From assembly GCA_902464195.1 (NCBI GenBank), contig CABQJB010000028.1:1-14913 (forward strand): 14,913 nt of DNA. Reading direction: 5' to 3'. Of this stretch, positions 1 to 7,518 are shown in pieces (positions within the stretch are counted from its first letter, which is position 1; every line of letters begins with the position of its first letter). This DNA is from an uncultured Megasphaera sp. Lineage in GTDB: Bacteria; Bacillota; Negativicutes; Veillonellales; Megasphaeraceae. The notes below the pieces were generated by a model. The model was not told the DNA's origin. It did not search any database and saw only the letters and a program-made list of their open reading frames with translations. The translations under genes were made by a program, and so were the position numbers.

Positions 1-40
1 AAATAGGAAAATTTAAACAAAAAATATTTTTGCATATAGA

Positions 41-66
41 AATAACCTCGTCTGCACGAGGTTATT
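41..66 (-). terminator. Probable terminator of the tRNA operon
   Basis: A perfect 10-bp inverted repeat (AATAACCTCG / CGAGGTTATT) with a 6-nt loop begins 5 bases beyond the CCA end of the last tRNA. On the minus strand the hairpin is followed by an AT-rich stretch whose T-run starts only after about 15 bases, so the U-tract is imperfect. Position and stem quality make transcription termination the best reading. The hairpin could instead act as a 3'-processing signal. Confidence 0.6.
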
Positions 67-70
67 AGTG

Positions 71-147
71 TGGTGGCGGCTCGGAGATTCGAACTCTGGA
101 CACTGCGGGTATGAACCGCATGCTCTAGCCAACTGAGCTAAGCCGCC
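71..147 (-). tRNA. tRNA-Met (CAT), elongator
   Basis: A full cloverleaf can be folded on the minus strand: acceptor GGCGGCT/AGCCGCC, D-arm GCTC...GAGC, anticodon stem TGCGG/CCGCA with loop TTCATAC, T-loop TTCGAAT and an encoded ACCA end (77 nt). The fully paired acceptor and C11:G24-type D-stem mark it as elongator rather than initiator Met. The acceptor resembles elongator Met rather than the lysidine-modified tRNA-Ile2, which also has CAT. The T-stem has one A-C mismatch (second pair). It is the last tRNA of the operon. Confidence 0.93.
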
Positions 148-152
148 ATGTG

Positions 153-228
153 TGGAGCTATTGACCGGGATTGAACCGGTGACCTTATCCTTACCAAGGA
201 TACGCTCTACCGACTGAGCTACAACAGC
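153..228 (-). tRNA. tRNA-Thr (GGT)
   Basis: The minus-strand cloverleaf has acceptor GCTGTTG/CAATAGC (one G-T pair), anticodon loop TTGGTAA giving anticodon GGT, T-stem ACCGG/CCGGT, discriminator T and encoded CCA (76 nt). Together with the TGT isoacceptor in the same operon it covers the threonine codons ending in A, C and T. It lies 5 nt upstream of tRNA-Met. Confidence 0.95.
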
Positions 229-286
229 TTATGAACTGGTCAAAGCCAATTATGAAGTTGTTTTTTTACCTGACAGTAAAAAAATT

Positions 287-362
<76 letters not shown>

Positions 363-367
363 ATAAT

Positions 368-453
368 TGGTGGTGGGGGAAGGATTCGAACCTTCGAAGG
401 CAAACGCCGGCAGATTTACAGTCTGCTCCCTTTAGCCACTCGGGAACCCCACC
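368..453 (-). tRNA. tRNA-Tyr (GTA)
   Basis: The minus-strand cloverleaf has acceptor GGTGGGG/CCCCACC, anticodon loop CTGTAAA (anticodon GTA), the long class II variable arm expected of bacterial tRNA-Tyr, T-loop TTCGAAT and encoded ACCA, for a total of 86 nt. It sits 5 nt upstream of tRNA-fMet and 6 nt downstream of tRNA-Thr(TGT). Confidence 0.96.
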
Positions 454-459
454 ATTTAC

Positions 460-535
<76 letters not shown>

Positions 536-559
536 TTACTGTTCCGTGGAACGTAGTCT

Positions 560-588
560 ATTATATCAAAGGACTGACGTTCTGTCAA
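560..588 (-). promoter_or_regulatory. Consensus sigma-70/sigma-A promoter of the tRNA operon
   Basis: On the minus strand a perfect -35 box TTGACA (583-588) and a perfect -10 box TATAAT (560-565) are separated by exactly 17 bp. They lie just upstream of the first tRNA, as expected for a stable-RNA promoter. A short inverted repeat GTTCT-TGAC-AGAAC (579-592) straddles the -35 box. Confidence 0.93.
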
Positions 589-616
589 GAACTTTTTTAT
601 CAGCTTTTCTTATTTC

Positions 617-657
617 TTCTGACGAGGCAGAACCTCGCTCCAAAGTCTCTGTCAGAA
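617..657 (-). other. Structured leader between dnaB and the tRNA operon
   Basis: A nested inverted repeat occupies the gap between dnaB and the tRNA operon. The outer arms TTCTGA/TCAGAA lie at 617-622 and 652-657. The inner stem CGAGG/CCTCG lies at 623-627 and 633-637, with loop CAGAA. A 14-nt bulge (638-651) sits on one side. It would lie in the 5' leader of RNA made from the candidate promoter at 672-700. No coding potential is seen. It could be a processing signal, an attenuator or a small RNA. Confidence 0.35.
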
Positions 658-671
658 CCGCTGACTTGATT

Positions 672-700
672 AGTATACTATACCCCACGGAATAATGCAA
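672..700 (-). promoter_or_regulatory. Candidate second promoter upstream of the tRNA operon
   Basis: On the minus strand TTGCAT (695-700) and TATACT (672-677) are spaced by 17 bp, matching the consensus at four and five of six positions. If active it would give a tRNA transcript with a longer leader of roughly 130 nt carrying the nested hairpin at 617-657. It lies 35 bp beyond the dnaB stop codon. Confidence 0.45.
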
Positions 701-734
701 GTGTTTTTTTACACTTTTTTAAAATTAATTGTAC

Positions 735-2063
735 CTACCCTTCATGCTGCGTGTCCAGGTTGAGGAACAGCGTGAACTCGTTCTTGAAATAGAGCTTGAC
801 CGACCCGACAGGGCCGTTGCGGTGCTTGGCCAGGATGACTTCCGTAATGTGCTGGTTCTCCGTTTCCTTATCGTAGTAATCTTCGCGATACAAGAAGGAA
901 ACGATATCCGCATCCTGTTCCAGGGCCCCCGATTCACGGAGGTCGCTGAGCATAGGCCGTTTGTCTTGCCGGCTTTCGACACTGCGGCTGAGCTGGGACA
1001 AGGCGATGAGCGGTACTTTCAGTTCCCGCGCCAGGGCTTTGAGGGACCGGGAAATCTCGGAGATTTCCTGCTGACGGCTTTCAGCATTGCGGCCCTGCAT
1101 GAGCTGCAGGTAGTCGACGATGATCAGATCCAGGCCGTGTTCTGACTTGAGGCGCCGCGCTTTCGAGCGCATTTCGGCGACAGAGATGCCTGGCGTATCG
1201 TCGATGTAAATAGGCGATTCATAGAGCTTATCACAGGCATCGGTCAGGCGCGTCCATTCTTCATCGCTGTTGAGCTGGCCTGTGCGCAGTTTCTGCGAAT
1301 CGATATGGGCAATCTGGCAGAGCAGGCGCTGGACGAGCTGTTCCTGGGACATTTCCAGGGAAAAGAAGGCTACCGTCTTATGTTGACGGACGCCGACGTT
1401 CTGGGCAATATTCAGGGTAAAGGCCGTCTTGCCCATACTCGGACGGGCAGCGACCAGGATCAAATCGGACGGCTGCAGGCCCGACGTCATGCGGTCCAGG
1501 TCGCGGAACCCCGTCGGCAGGCCAGTGAGGCCCGCTTTATTTTCATAGAGCTTGGTAATCTTGTCGAGGGTCACTTCGACGACGGCGCCGACTGACGCGA
1601 AATCGCCGCGGTTCTTCGTATCCGACAGCTGGAGGATGCGCCGCTCGGCATCATCCAGGAGTGCTTCTGTTTCCTTTTGGCCGTCATAGGCTTCCGTCGT
1701 CAGTTCGGTACACGTCGAAATGAGGTTGCGCGCCAGGGCCTTTTCGGCAACGATATTGGCGTAATATTCGATATTGGCTGCTGAGCCCACCAGATTCGGC
1801 AGGTTCAGGACATATTCAAGACCGCCTACATCATCGAGCTTCTTCATGCGTTTCAGCTCGTCCGGCAAAGTGATGACGTCGATTTCTTTATTTTCCCGAT
1901 GGAGGTGTTCCATGGCCTCGAAGATGATGCGATGGACGTCACGGTAAAAATCCCGGGACTGGAGCTTTTCCATGGCAACGATGACGGCATCGTGGGATAA
2001 GAGCATGGCCCCCAGGACGGCCTGTTCGGCCTCTACGTTCTGCGGTGGAATCCGCTGTTCCAT
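735..2063 (-). CDS. dnaB: Replicative DNA helicase DnaB
   Basis: This is the hexameric RecA-fold helicase (442 aa, normal length) that unwinds DNA ahead of the replisome and recruits primase. The N-terminal DnaB domain covers about residues 5-105, with the typical opening PQNVEAEQAVLGAML. The C-terminal domain carries Walker A ARPSMGKT (206-213), the SLEM segment (235-238), Walker B IIVDY (314-318), SQLSR (356-360) and the LRESGALEQDAD motif (375-386). No intein or insertion is seen. The ATG lies 1 nt after the lon stop codon. Its ribosome binding site (AGGGGGA) lies inside the end of the lon gene, so translational coupling is likely. It is the last protein gene of the run; Bacillus calls the same gene dnaC. 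No good terminator follows it. Confidence 0.97.
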   Translation of the reverse strand: MEQRIPPQNVEAEQAVLGAMLLSHDAVIVAMEKLQSRDFYRDVHRIIFEAMEHLHRENKEIDVITLPDELKRMKKLDDVGGLEYVLNLPNLVGSAANIEYYANIVAEKALARNLISTCTELTTEAYDGQKETEALLDDAERRILQLSDTKNRGDFASVGAVVEVTLDKITKLYENKAGLTGLPTGFRDLDRMTSGLQPSDLILVAARPSMGKTAFTLNIAQNVGVRQHKTVAFFSLEMSQEQLVQRLLCQIAHIDSQKLRTGQLNSDEEWTRLTDACDKLYESPIYIDDTPGISVAEMRSKARRLKSEHGLDLIIVDYLQLMQGRNAESRQQEISEISRSLKALARELKVPLIALSQLSRSVESRQDKRPMLSDLRESGALEQDADIVSFLYREDYYDKETENQHITEVILAKHRNGPVGSVKLYFKNEFTLFLNLDTQHEG

Positions 2064-2064
2064 A

Positions 2065-3984
2065 TTATGCTTCCCCCTGTCCGACTAACATCAGTTTCAA
2101 TACGTCGTCGATGGTGACGGCATAGTGGATATCCAGGCCTAAATGGCGTTCCGGGATATCATGGGCATTTTCTTTTGGGATGATGATGCCTTTCATGCCG
2201 GCCTGACGGGCGCCATAGGCCTTTTCAAAGACGCCGCCGACGGGCTTGACCTGGCCCTGGATGGAAATTTCACCGGTCAGGGCCATATCCTGGCGTACGG
2301 GCTTTTTGGTGATGGCCGAAATGAGAGCCGTCGTAATGGCACAGCCTGCCGATGGTCCGTCTATATTACCGCCGCCGACGAAGTTGATGTTGACGTCGTA
2401 ATCGGACAGTTCCTTGCCGGTCATACGGCGGACGACAGCAGCCGCGTTGAACATGGAGTCTTTAGCCATGGAGCCGGCCGTATCGTTGAAGCGGTAATAA
2501 CCCTTCCCCGGCGCCCGTGCCGGAAAGGCGACAGCTTCGATTTCGATGGCCGAACCGAGGTAACCGGCAACGCCGAGGCCGAAGACCTTGCCAACGACAG
2601 GCGTATCGCTGGCTTTTTCTGTCACATAAGGCACGAGGCGGCTGATCTGGGCGACGCGGCGGACGTGGTCACAGGTGATGCGCACGTGGTCCTTGGAGCC
2701 CGATTTAAAGACAGCCAGGCCATATGTATCGGCCAGGATGTTGACGGCCTTGCGGCCTTCGATGGTGAATTCGCTGATGAGTTTCGCCACGCCGTCTTCC
2801 AGTTCCGCCCCTAACTGGGCAGCGGCATTGGTGACGATCTGTTCGATATCCGACGGGATGAGGGGTTCAAAAAAGATTTCGGCACAGCGCGACCGGATGG
2901 CCGGATTGATTTCCGACGGGTCCCGCGTCGTCGCACCGATGAGGATGAAATCGGCTGGAGCGCCTTCGGCAAAGAGCTTCTTGATATACTGCGGCACATT
3001 CGGGTCGTCTTCGTCATAATAGGCGGATTCAAAGCGGACCCTTTTGTCTTCCATGACTTTCAGCAGCTTGTTGAGCAGCATCGGGTCCATTTCACCGATT
3101 TCGTCGATGAAAAGGATGCCGCCATGAGCTTCCGTGACCAGGCCCGGCTTCGGTTCTGGGATTCCCGTATCGGCCAGGTCGCGGCGGGCGCCCTGGTAAA
3201 TCGGGTCATGGACTGAGCCGATGAGGGGATTGGTCATATCCCGTGAATCCCAGCGCAGCGTCGTCCCGTCCGTTTCGATAAAGGGCGCATCGGGCCCAAA
3301 AGGCGTAAAGGGCAGCTTCTTGGCTTCGTCGAGGACGATGCGGGCAGCCGTCGTCTTGCCGACGCCAGGCGGTCCGTAGAGGAGCAGGTGCTGCGGATAG
3401 ACAGACGATAACTTGCTCTGCATCGCTTCCACAGCCCGTTCCTGACCAACAATAGCCCGGAGCTTTTTCGGACGGACCCGTTCCATGACCGATTCCGTAA
3501 GATGGACTTTTTCCAGGTCGTCCAATTCCTTGAGCTTGCGCTTGGTCTGCGGTGTTTCGACATCGTGCAGTTCTTCCTTGATGAGTTCCATCTTGATTTC
3601 CCGCACGTATTCCTGCTGTTTTTCATCCATGCGCTGGCTGATTTTCTTCTCCAGCCGTTCTTCTACAGCCTGACGGGCCAGCATCTCAGCTAGGACCATT
3701 TCCAGTTCGTTGAGGACGGTAATGACTTCATCGTCATCAGGTACTTTATCATACGAGACGTCTTCATAGATGAGGCGCTGCAGGCCAACCAGACGCTGGC
3801 GCGGGTCTTCGGAATGGATGTACGACAAGGCAGAGTACTTACTGGCCCGGAGAACCATCTTTTCAGACCCTATAAGACCAGTAAAAGCGCCATAAAGCAC
3901 GTTAACCTGACGGCGGAGTTCTTCCTCCGCCGTCGGTTCGAGGTACTTATGGCGCTGTAATAATTTGTCCAATAATTCTTTCAT
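2065..3984 (-). CDS. Lon-family ATP-dependent serine protease (LonC-like)
   Basis: This 639-aa protein fuses an AAA+ unfoldase to a Lon Ser/Lys protease and degrades cytosolic proteins processively. Residues 1-95 are an alpha-helical region unlike the usual Lon substrate-binding N-domain, and about 95-170 is charged and probably coiled coil. Walker A GPPGVGKT is at 204-211 and Walker B ILFIDE at 290-295, with a NPAIRSRC sensor/arginine-finger segment near 360. The protease domain (about 460-639) has catalytic Ser545 in GPSAG and Lys588 in GGVFEK. The architecture fits the LonB/LonC group of Firmicutes (the family called spore Lon C in spore formers) rather than classical LonA. AAGGGGAT precedes the ATG. 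The gene sits 22 nt after rplI and 1 nt before dnaB. Confidence 0.9.
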   Translation of the reverse strand: MKELLDKLLQRHKYLEPTAEEELRRQVNVLYGAFTGLIGSEKMVLRASKYSALSYIHSEDPRQRLVGLQRLIYEDVSYDKVPDDDEVITVLNELEMVLAEMLARQAVEERLEKKISQRMDEKQQEYVREIKMELIKEELHDVETPQTKRKLKELDDLEKVHLTESVMERVRPKKLRAIVGQERAVEAMQSKLSSVYPQHLLLYGPPGVGKTTAARIVLDEAKKLPFTPFGPDAPFIETDGTTLRWDSRDMTNPLIGSVHDPIYQGARRDLADTGIPEPKPGLVTEAHGGILFIDEIGEMDPMLLNKLLKVMEDKRVRFESAYYDEDDPNVPQYIKKLFAEGAPADFILIGATTRDPSEINPAIRSRCAEIFFEPLIPSDIEQIVTNAAAQLGAELEDGVAKLISEFTIEGRKAVNILADTYGLAVFKSGSKDHVRITCDHVRRVAQISRLVPYVTEKASDTPVVGKVFGLGVAGYLGSAIEIEAVAFPARAPGKGYYRFNDTAGSMAKDSMFNAAAVVRRMTGKELSDYDVNINFVGGGNIDGPSAGCAITTALISAITKKPVRQDMALTGEISIQGQVKPVGGVFEKAYGARQAGMKGIIIPKENAHDIPERHLGLDIHYAVTIDDVLKLMLVGQGEA

Positions 3985-4006
3985 TGTATCCCCTTATGGC
4001 TTATGA

Positions 4007-4453
4007 TCAGCCTTCTACAACGTGTATTTTGATGACACTGGTAATCGTCGGATGGACGCGGATAGTGACATCGTAATCACCGAGCGATTTAATCGGATCC
4101 TTGATTTCTACTTTCTTCTTGTCCAGGTCGATATCGTACTGGGCCTTGGCAGCTTCGCTGATGGTCTTACCCGTAATGGCACCGAAGACTTTGCCGCCTT
4201 CACCGACTTTGACGGGAATGGTCAGTTCCACTTTCTTCAGCTGGCTGGCCAGGATGACGGCTTCATCCGAAGCGACCTGTGCTTTATGCTTGGCAGCGGC
4301 TTTTTTCTGTTTAGCATCGTTGAGGTTTTCCGACGTGCCGGGAGCAGCTAATTTACGGGGCAGGAGGAAGTTGCGGCCATAGCCTTCCGATACTTCGATG
4401 ATATCTCCTTTTTTACCGAGTTTCTTTACATCCTGTAATAAGATTACTTTCAT
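4007..4453 (-). CDS. rplI: 50S ribosomal protein bL9
   Basis: The 148-aa length is standard for bL9, which binds 23S rRNA domain V near the L1 stalk and helps frame maintenance. The N-terminal rRNA-binding domain shows the L9 signature: GDIIEV followed by EGYGRNFLLPRKLA (residues 16-36). A lysine/alanine-rich connecting helix (about 42-75) and the C-terminal domain ending in HPTITSVIKIHVVEG follow. Its ATG overlaps the gdpP stop codon by 4 nt (ATGA), with AAGGAG about 10 nt upstream inside gdpP, which indicates translational coupling. The gdpP-rplI pair is also adjacent in Bacillus. Confidence 0.97.
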   Translation of the reverse strand: MKVILLQDVKKLGKKGDIIEVSEGYGRNFLLPRKLAAPGTSENLNDAKQKKAAAKHKAQVASDEAVILASQLKKVELTIPVKVGEGGKVFGAITGKTISEAAKAQYDIDLDKKKVEIKDPIKSLGDYDVTIRVHPTITSVIKIHVVEG

Positions 4454-6465
4454 TTTTCATCAATCTCCTTGTCTTTATCTATGATTTCATGGAGAGCTGC
4501 CATGACGTCGCCCTGGGCTTCAACCAGGGTCCGGCCACGCAACTGGGCGCCGGCAACGGTACGGTGACCGCCGCCGCCGAGGGCTTCCATGACTAATTGT
4601 ACATTGATTTCGCCTTTCGAGCGGGCGCTGACACCGATGCAGTCATCGGCCAGATAATAGAAGGTAAAGCTGGCTTCGACGCTGTCGATGTTGATGAGCA
4701 TATCCGCTACCTGAGCGGCGATGATGGTGGCATTGCGCTGCCCCTTGGGGCAGCTGGCCATGGCGACGCCGTCGCTGATCTGGGCACCGGACAAGATGAG
4801 GGCCCGGTCCTTGACGGTATCGAAGTCAGAGCTGAACAGTTCGCGGACGATATCCGGATCCGCTCCGCAGCGGCGCAGATACGACGCTGCATCGAAAGTG
4901 CGCACGCCGGTCTGGACGGCGAAGTTCTTGGTATCGACGATGATGCCGGCATAGAGAGCCGTCGCTTCGATCTTCGTCAATTCTACATCTTCCTGGAAAT
5001 ATTGCAAGAGCTCTGTCACCAGTTCGCTCGTCGAAGAACTCGACGTTTCCGTATAGGTCAGCAAGGGCTTCTTGATGAAGTCCGAACTGCGGCGGTGATG
5101 GTCGATGACGACGCGCCGGTCCGTTTCGTCCAGCAAAGCCGGGGCCACGGTCATATCAGGACGGTGCGTATCGACAATAAACAGCAGGGTCTGGCTGTTG
5201 CAGATGTTCTCCGCCGTTTCTGCCGAAATGAGCAGGTCCTTGAAATCGGGATTGTCCATGATCTGGTCTTCCAGGCGCCGGATGGCGTCGGTCTGATTGC
5301 TGACGACGACGTGTACCGGCTTGCCTGCCAGGCGGGCCATGTGAGCAACGCCGACGGCAGCGCCGATGCTGTCGTAATCTTCCCGTTCATGACCCATGAC
5401 CAGGACCATATCGCACGTATCGATGAGCTCGTGGATGGCCTGGGCGACGACACGGGCCCGGACGCGGGTATTCTTTTCGACACAACGCGTCTTGCCGCCG
5501 TAGAAGTGAGGCGACCCGTCTTCTTCATAGACGACGACCTGGTCGCCGCCGCGGCCCAGGGCCAGGTCGAGGCCGGCCCGGGCTTTCGTAGCCAGCTCGT
5601 TGAAGTTGGCTTTGCCTGCCGCAATGACGTCACTCGGGAAAATGGCGATGCCCATGCTGAGCGTCACGGGGATGCGGTTGACCGTATGGATGGAACGGAT
5701 TTTTTCCAGGAAAGAAAAGTTATCTTCCTTATAATATTCCAGCGTATCCCGGCTCATGCAGGCAATGTACTTCTCATTGCCGTAAGCCCAGATAAAGCAA
5801 TTATGGCCGGACAGCTCGCCGATGAGGCAGTTGTTGACGTTAGTCACCAGCGTAGCCCGCTGGACAGCCGTCATCCCCTTGGCGACTTCCTCCAGGTTGT
5901 CGATCTCGATATCGCAGAAGACGGGAACAGCGGCCAGGGAATTCAGCTTCTGCCGTTCCGTATCGGTAATGTCTTCAAAATAGAGGATGAGATAATTGTC
6001 ATCGTCAGCGGCTTCGGTCTGCAGATACTTGTAGACGACACGGTAATAGCGTTCGCCGATGTGTTCAAAAAAATACCCCGATTTTCCCCAGAACTTATCG
6101 ACTTTCAAGTTCGGCATGATGTGGTCCAGCTGCTGGTCGTTGTCGATATCGCCGACCCAGTCGCGGAAGACACTGTTGGCCCAGCACAAATTGGACTGCA
6201 TGTCGATGATAGCAATGCCGATAGGCAGATTCTGCACGGCATACGTCGAAGCCTGGTCGACGCTCTTGGAGATGGCGTCGAAGAATTGGCTGATTTCGCG
6301 GTTGCGTTCGTTATGGTTCTTGCGGGTCAGGACATAAGCCCCGCCGATAAGGATCAGGGCCAGCAAAGCGATGACCCAATTATATACGGCAATGATGATA
6401 AGCAGCAAGACCGTAATCAGGAAGAAAGGTTCTTCCGACCGCCTTGACAGCAATGTTTTAAACAT
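4450..6465 (-). CDS. gdpP: GdpP-type cyclic-di-AMP phosphodiesterase (DHH/DHHA1)
   Basis: This membrane-anchored enzyme (671 aa) hydrolyses c-di-AMP to pApA, controlling potassium/osmotic balance and cell-wall stress. It has two N-terminal membrane segments (about 13-28 and 30-46), a PAS-like domain (about 75-170) and a degenerate GGDEF domain (about 175-315, GRGGDQVVV in place of an active GGDEF). The DHH domain carries metal ligands H359, D363 and D365 (GHEREDYDS), D432 (VDTHRPD), D455-H456-H457 and D511 (IIVDTKNF). A DHHA1 domain with GGGGHRTVAGA is at 630-640. All catalytic residues are present. It starts 18 nt after yybS behind a GGGGG-rich ribosome binding site and overlaps rplI by 4 nt. 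Confidence 0.95.
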   Translation of the reverse strand: MFKTLLSRRSEEPFFLITVLLLIIIAVYNWVIALLALILIGGAYVLTRKNHNERNREISQFFDAISKSVDQASTYAVQNLPIGIAIIDMQSNLCWANSVFRDWVGDIDNDQQLDHIMPNLKVDKFWGKSGYFFEHIGERYYRVVYKYLQTEAADDDNYLILYFEDITDTERQKLNSLAAVPVFCDIEIDNLEEVAKGMTAVQRATLVTNVNNCLIGELSGHNCFIWAYGNEKYIACMSRDTLEYYKEDNFSFLEKIRSIHTVNRIPVTLSMGIAIFPSDVIAAGKANFNELATKARAGLDLALGRGGDQVVVYEEDGSPHFYGGKTRCVEKNTRVRARVVAQAIHELIDTCDMVLVMGHEREDYDSIGAAVGVAHMARLAGKPVHVVVSNQTDAIRRLEDQIMDNPDFKDLLISAETAENICNSQTLLFIVDTHRPDMTVAPALLDETDRRVVIDHHRRSSDFIKKPLLTYTETSSSSTSELVTELLQYFQEDVELTKIEATALYAGIIVDTKNFAVQTGVRTFDAASYLRRCGADPDIVRELFSSDFDTVKDRALILSGAQISDGVAMASCPKGQRNATIIAAQVADMLINIDSVEASFTFYYLADDCIGVSARSKGEINVQLVMEALGGGGHRTVAGAQLRGRTLVEAQGDVMAALHEIIDKDKEIDEK

Positions 6466-6483
6466 GGTTCCGCCCCCTGCGTA

Positions 6484-7440
6484 CTAAAGCGTACGACCTT
6501 TTTTTCTATAATTCGTAAGCATGTCGAAGATGCCGGCTAAAAAGGCAGCATACGAAAAAACAGGCATGACAAAAAATGAGATGAGGATCAGGGCCTGAAG
6601 GCCATTCCCTAAGCGGAAACGGCGGCTGAGGAGATAAAAGACGAAGGCAATTCCCTGGATACAGATGAAGAAAAAGGCAATCTGATTGAGATTCATGCCG
6701 ATGATATTGAGCCAGGTAATATCCCGTGTCACTCCCCAGTATTTCATGACCAATGCCAATATATATAAGTATATCATACTACGGGGTATTTCCCAATAAC
6801 GAATAGGTAAAAAAGCCTTGAGCGAAAAGCCGAGACGGCGCAGGATGACTTGGGAAATCTTGATGTTCGCATAGGCTATGATGGCCGTACCCAGACAGAG
6901 GAACATAGGCAGCAGCGACGGCAGCATCTCCCGGACCTGGTTGAGCTGGGCCCGCGTTTCTGCCAATTTGACGTCGGACATGCCCTGCTGCTGGTACTGG
7001 GCCATCATACTGTCCATGAACTGCGTGAAGAAGTCGTTCATCTGGGTGAAGACATTGACGTCGAGGACGGCATAGGATAAAAGGGCGATGACGACGAAGA
7101 CGGCGACCAGGGCCGCTGTAACCGTTCCCAAGAGGCGCACAGCCGACCATTCATAACGGAAGCCGGCCCCCAAGGCCAGGCCGACAGTACCAAAACTCAG
7201 GAATTGGACCAATGCCGTCACCGGGTCGATGAACAGCCCCATGAGGAAACCTACGGTCACACCCAGCAGCAAGGCCTGGCGCAGGCCGTATTTCATGAAG
7301 ATGATGACCATAGGAATGGGCATGATGAAATAACCAATAAAAGAAAAAATCGGCACGTATGTACTGAGAAGCGCAAAGACCAGCATAATGGCGGCAAAAC
7401 AGCCGGCCGTCGTCAGCGGCGTGGCACGCCTCTGCTCCAT
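6484..7440 (-). CDS. YybS family (DUF2232) polytopic membrane protein
   Basis: The 318-aa protein is strongly hydrophobic, with about eight or nine membrane segments: near 10-30, 33-50, 55-75, 76-92, 101-125, 172-192, 220-238, 250-275 and 285-310. A polar loop with a short glutamine-rich stretch lies at about 130-170. Its composition and its place directly upstream of gdpP and rplI match the YybS/DUF2232 family. Distant similarity of such proteins to ECF-transporter-type membrane components has been suggested, but the function is not established and no catalytic motif is visible. AAGGGGGAA precedes the ATG by about 5 nt. A 12-bp hairpin separates it from rnj upstream. Confidence 0.85.
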   Translation of the reverse strand: MEQRRATPLTTAGCFAAIMLVFALLSTYVPIFSFIGYFIMPIPMVIIFMKYGLRQALLLGVTVGFLMGLFIDPVTALVQFLSFGTVGLALGAGFRYEWSAVRLLGTVTAALVAVFVVIALLSYAVLDVNVFTQMNDFFTQFMDSMMAQYQQQGMSDVKLAETRAQLNQVREMLPSLLPMFLCLGTAIIAYANIKISQVILRRLGFSLKAFLPIRYWEIPRSMIYLYILALVMKYWGVTRDITWLNIIGMNLNQIAFFFICIQGIAFVFYLLSRRFRLGNGLQALILISFFVMPVFSYAAFLAGIFDMLTNYRKKGRTL

Positions 7441-7470
7441 AACAGTTCCCCCTTTCGTCGGGACTGAGAA

Positions 7471-7499
7471 ACAGCGGAGGCACGAGATGCCTCCGCTGT
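7471..7499 (-). terminator. Strong hairpin between rnj and yybS (partial terminator or processing site)
   Basis: A perfect 12-bp GC-rich inverted repeat (ACAGCGGAGGCA / TGCCTCCGCTGT) has loop TCTCG on the minus strand. It starts about 20 nt after the rnj stop and is followed by only TTCTC, so it is a poor intrinsic terminator. It more likely attenuates read-through or protects the rnj 3' end while allowing some yybS-gdpP transcription. No separate promoter is visible in the 78-bp gap. Confidence 0.6.
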
Positions 7500-7518
7500 C
7501 ACAGTAACAAATATCAAA

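Noticed and set aside
699..720. AAGTGT-T6-ACACTT followed by Ts as a dnaB terminator
   Set aside because: The T-run is on the plus strand, where no gene ends. On the minus strand the hairpin is followed by GCATTATT, so it would not terminate dnaB.
4597..6447. A 616-codon open frame on the plus strand opposite gdpP
   Set aside because: It is a mirror of the GC-rich codon pattern of gdpP, whose domains and catalytic residues are intact. The predicted peptide has no domain.
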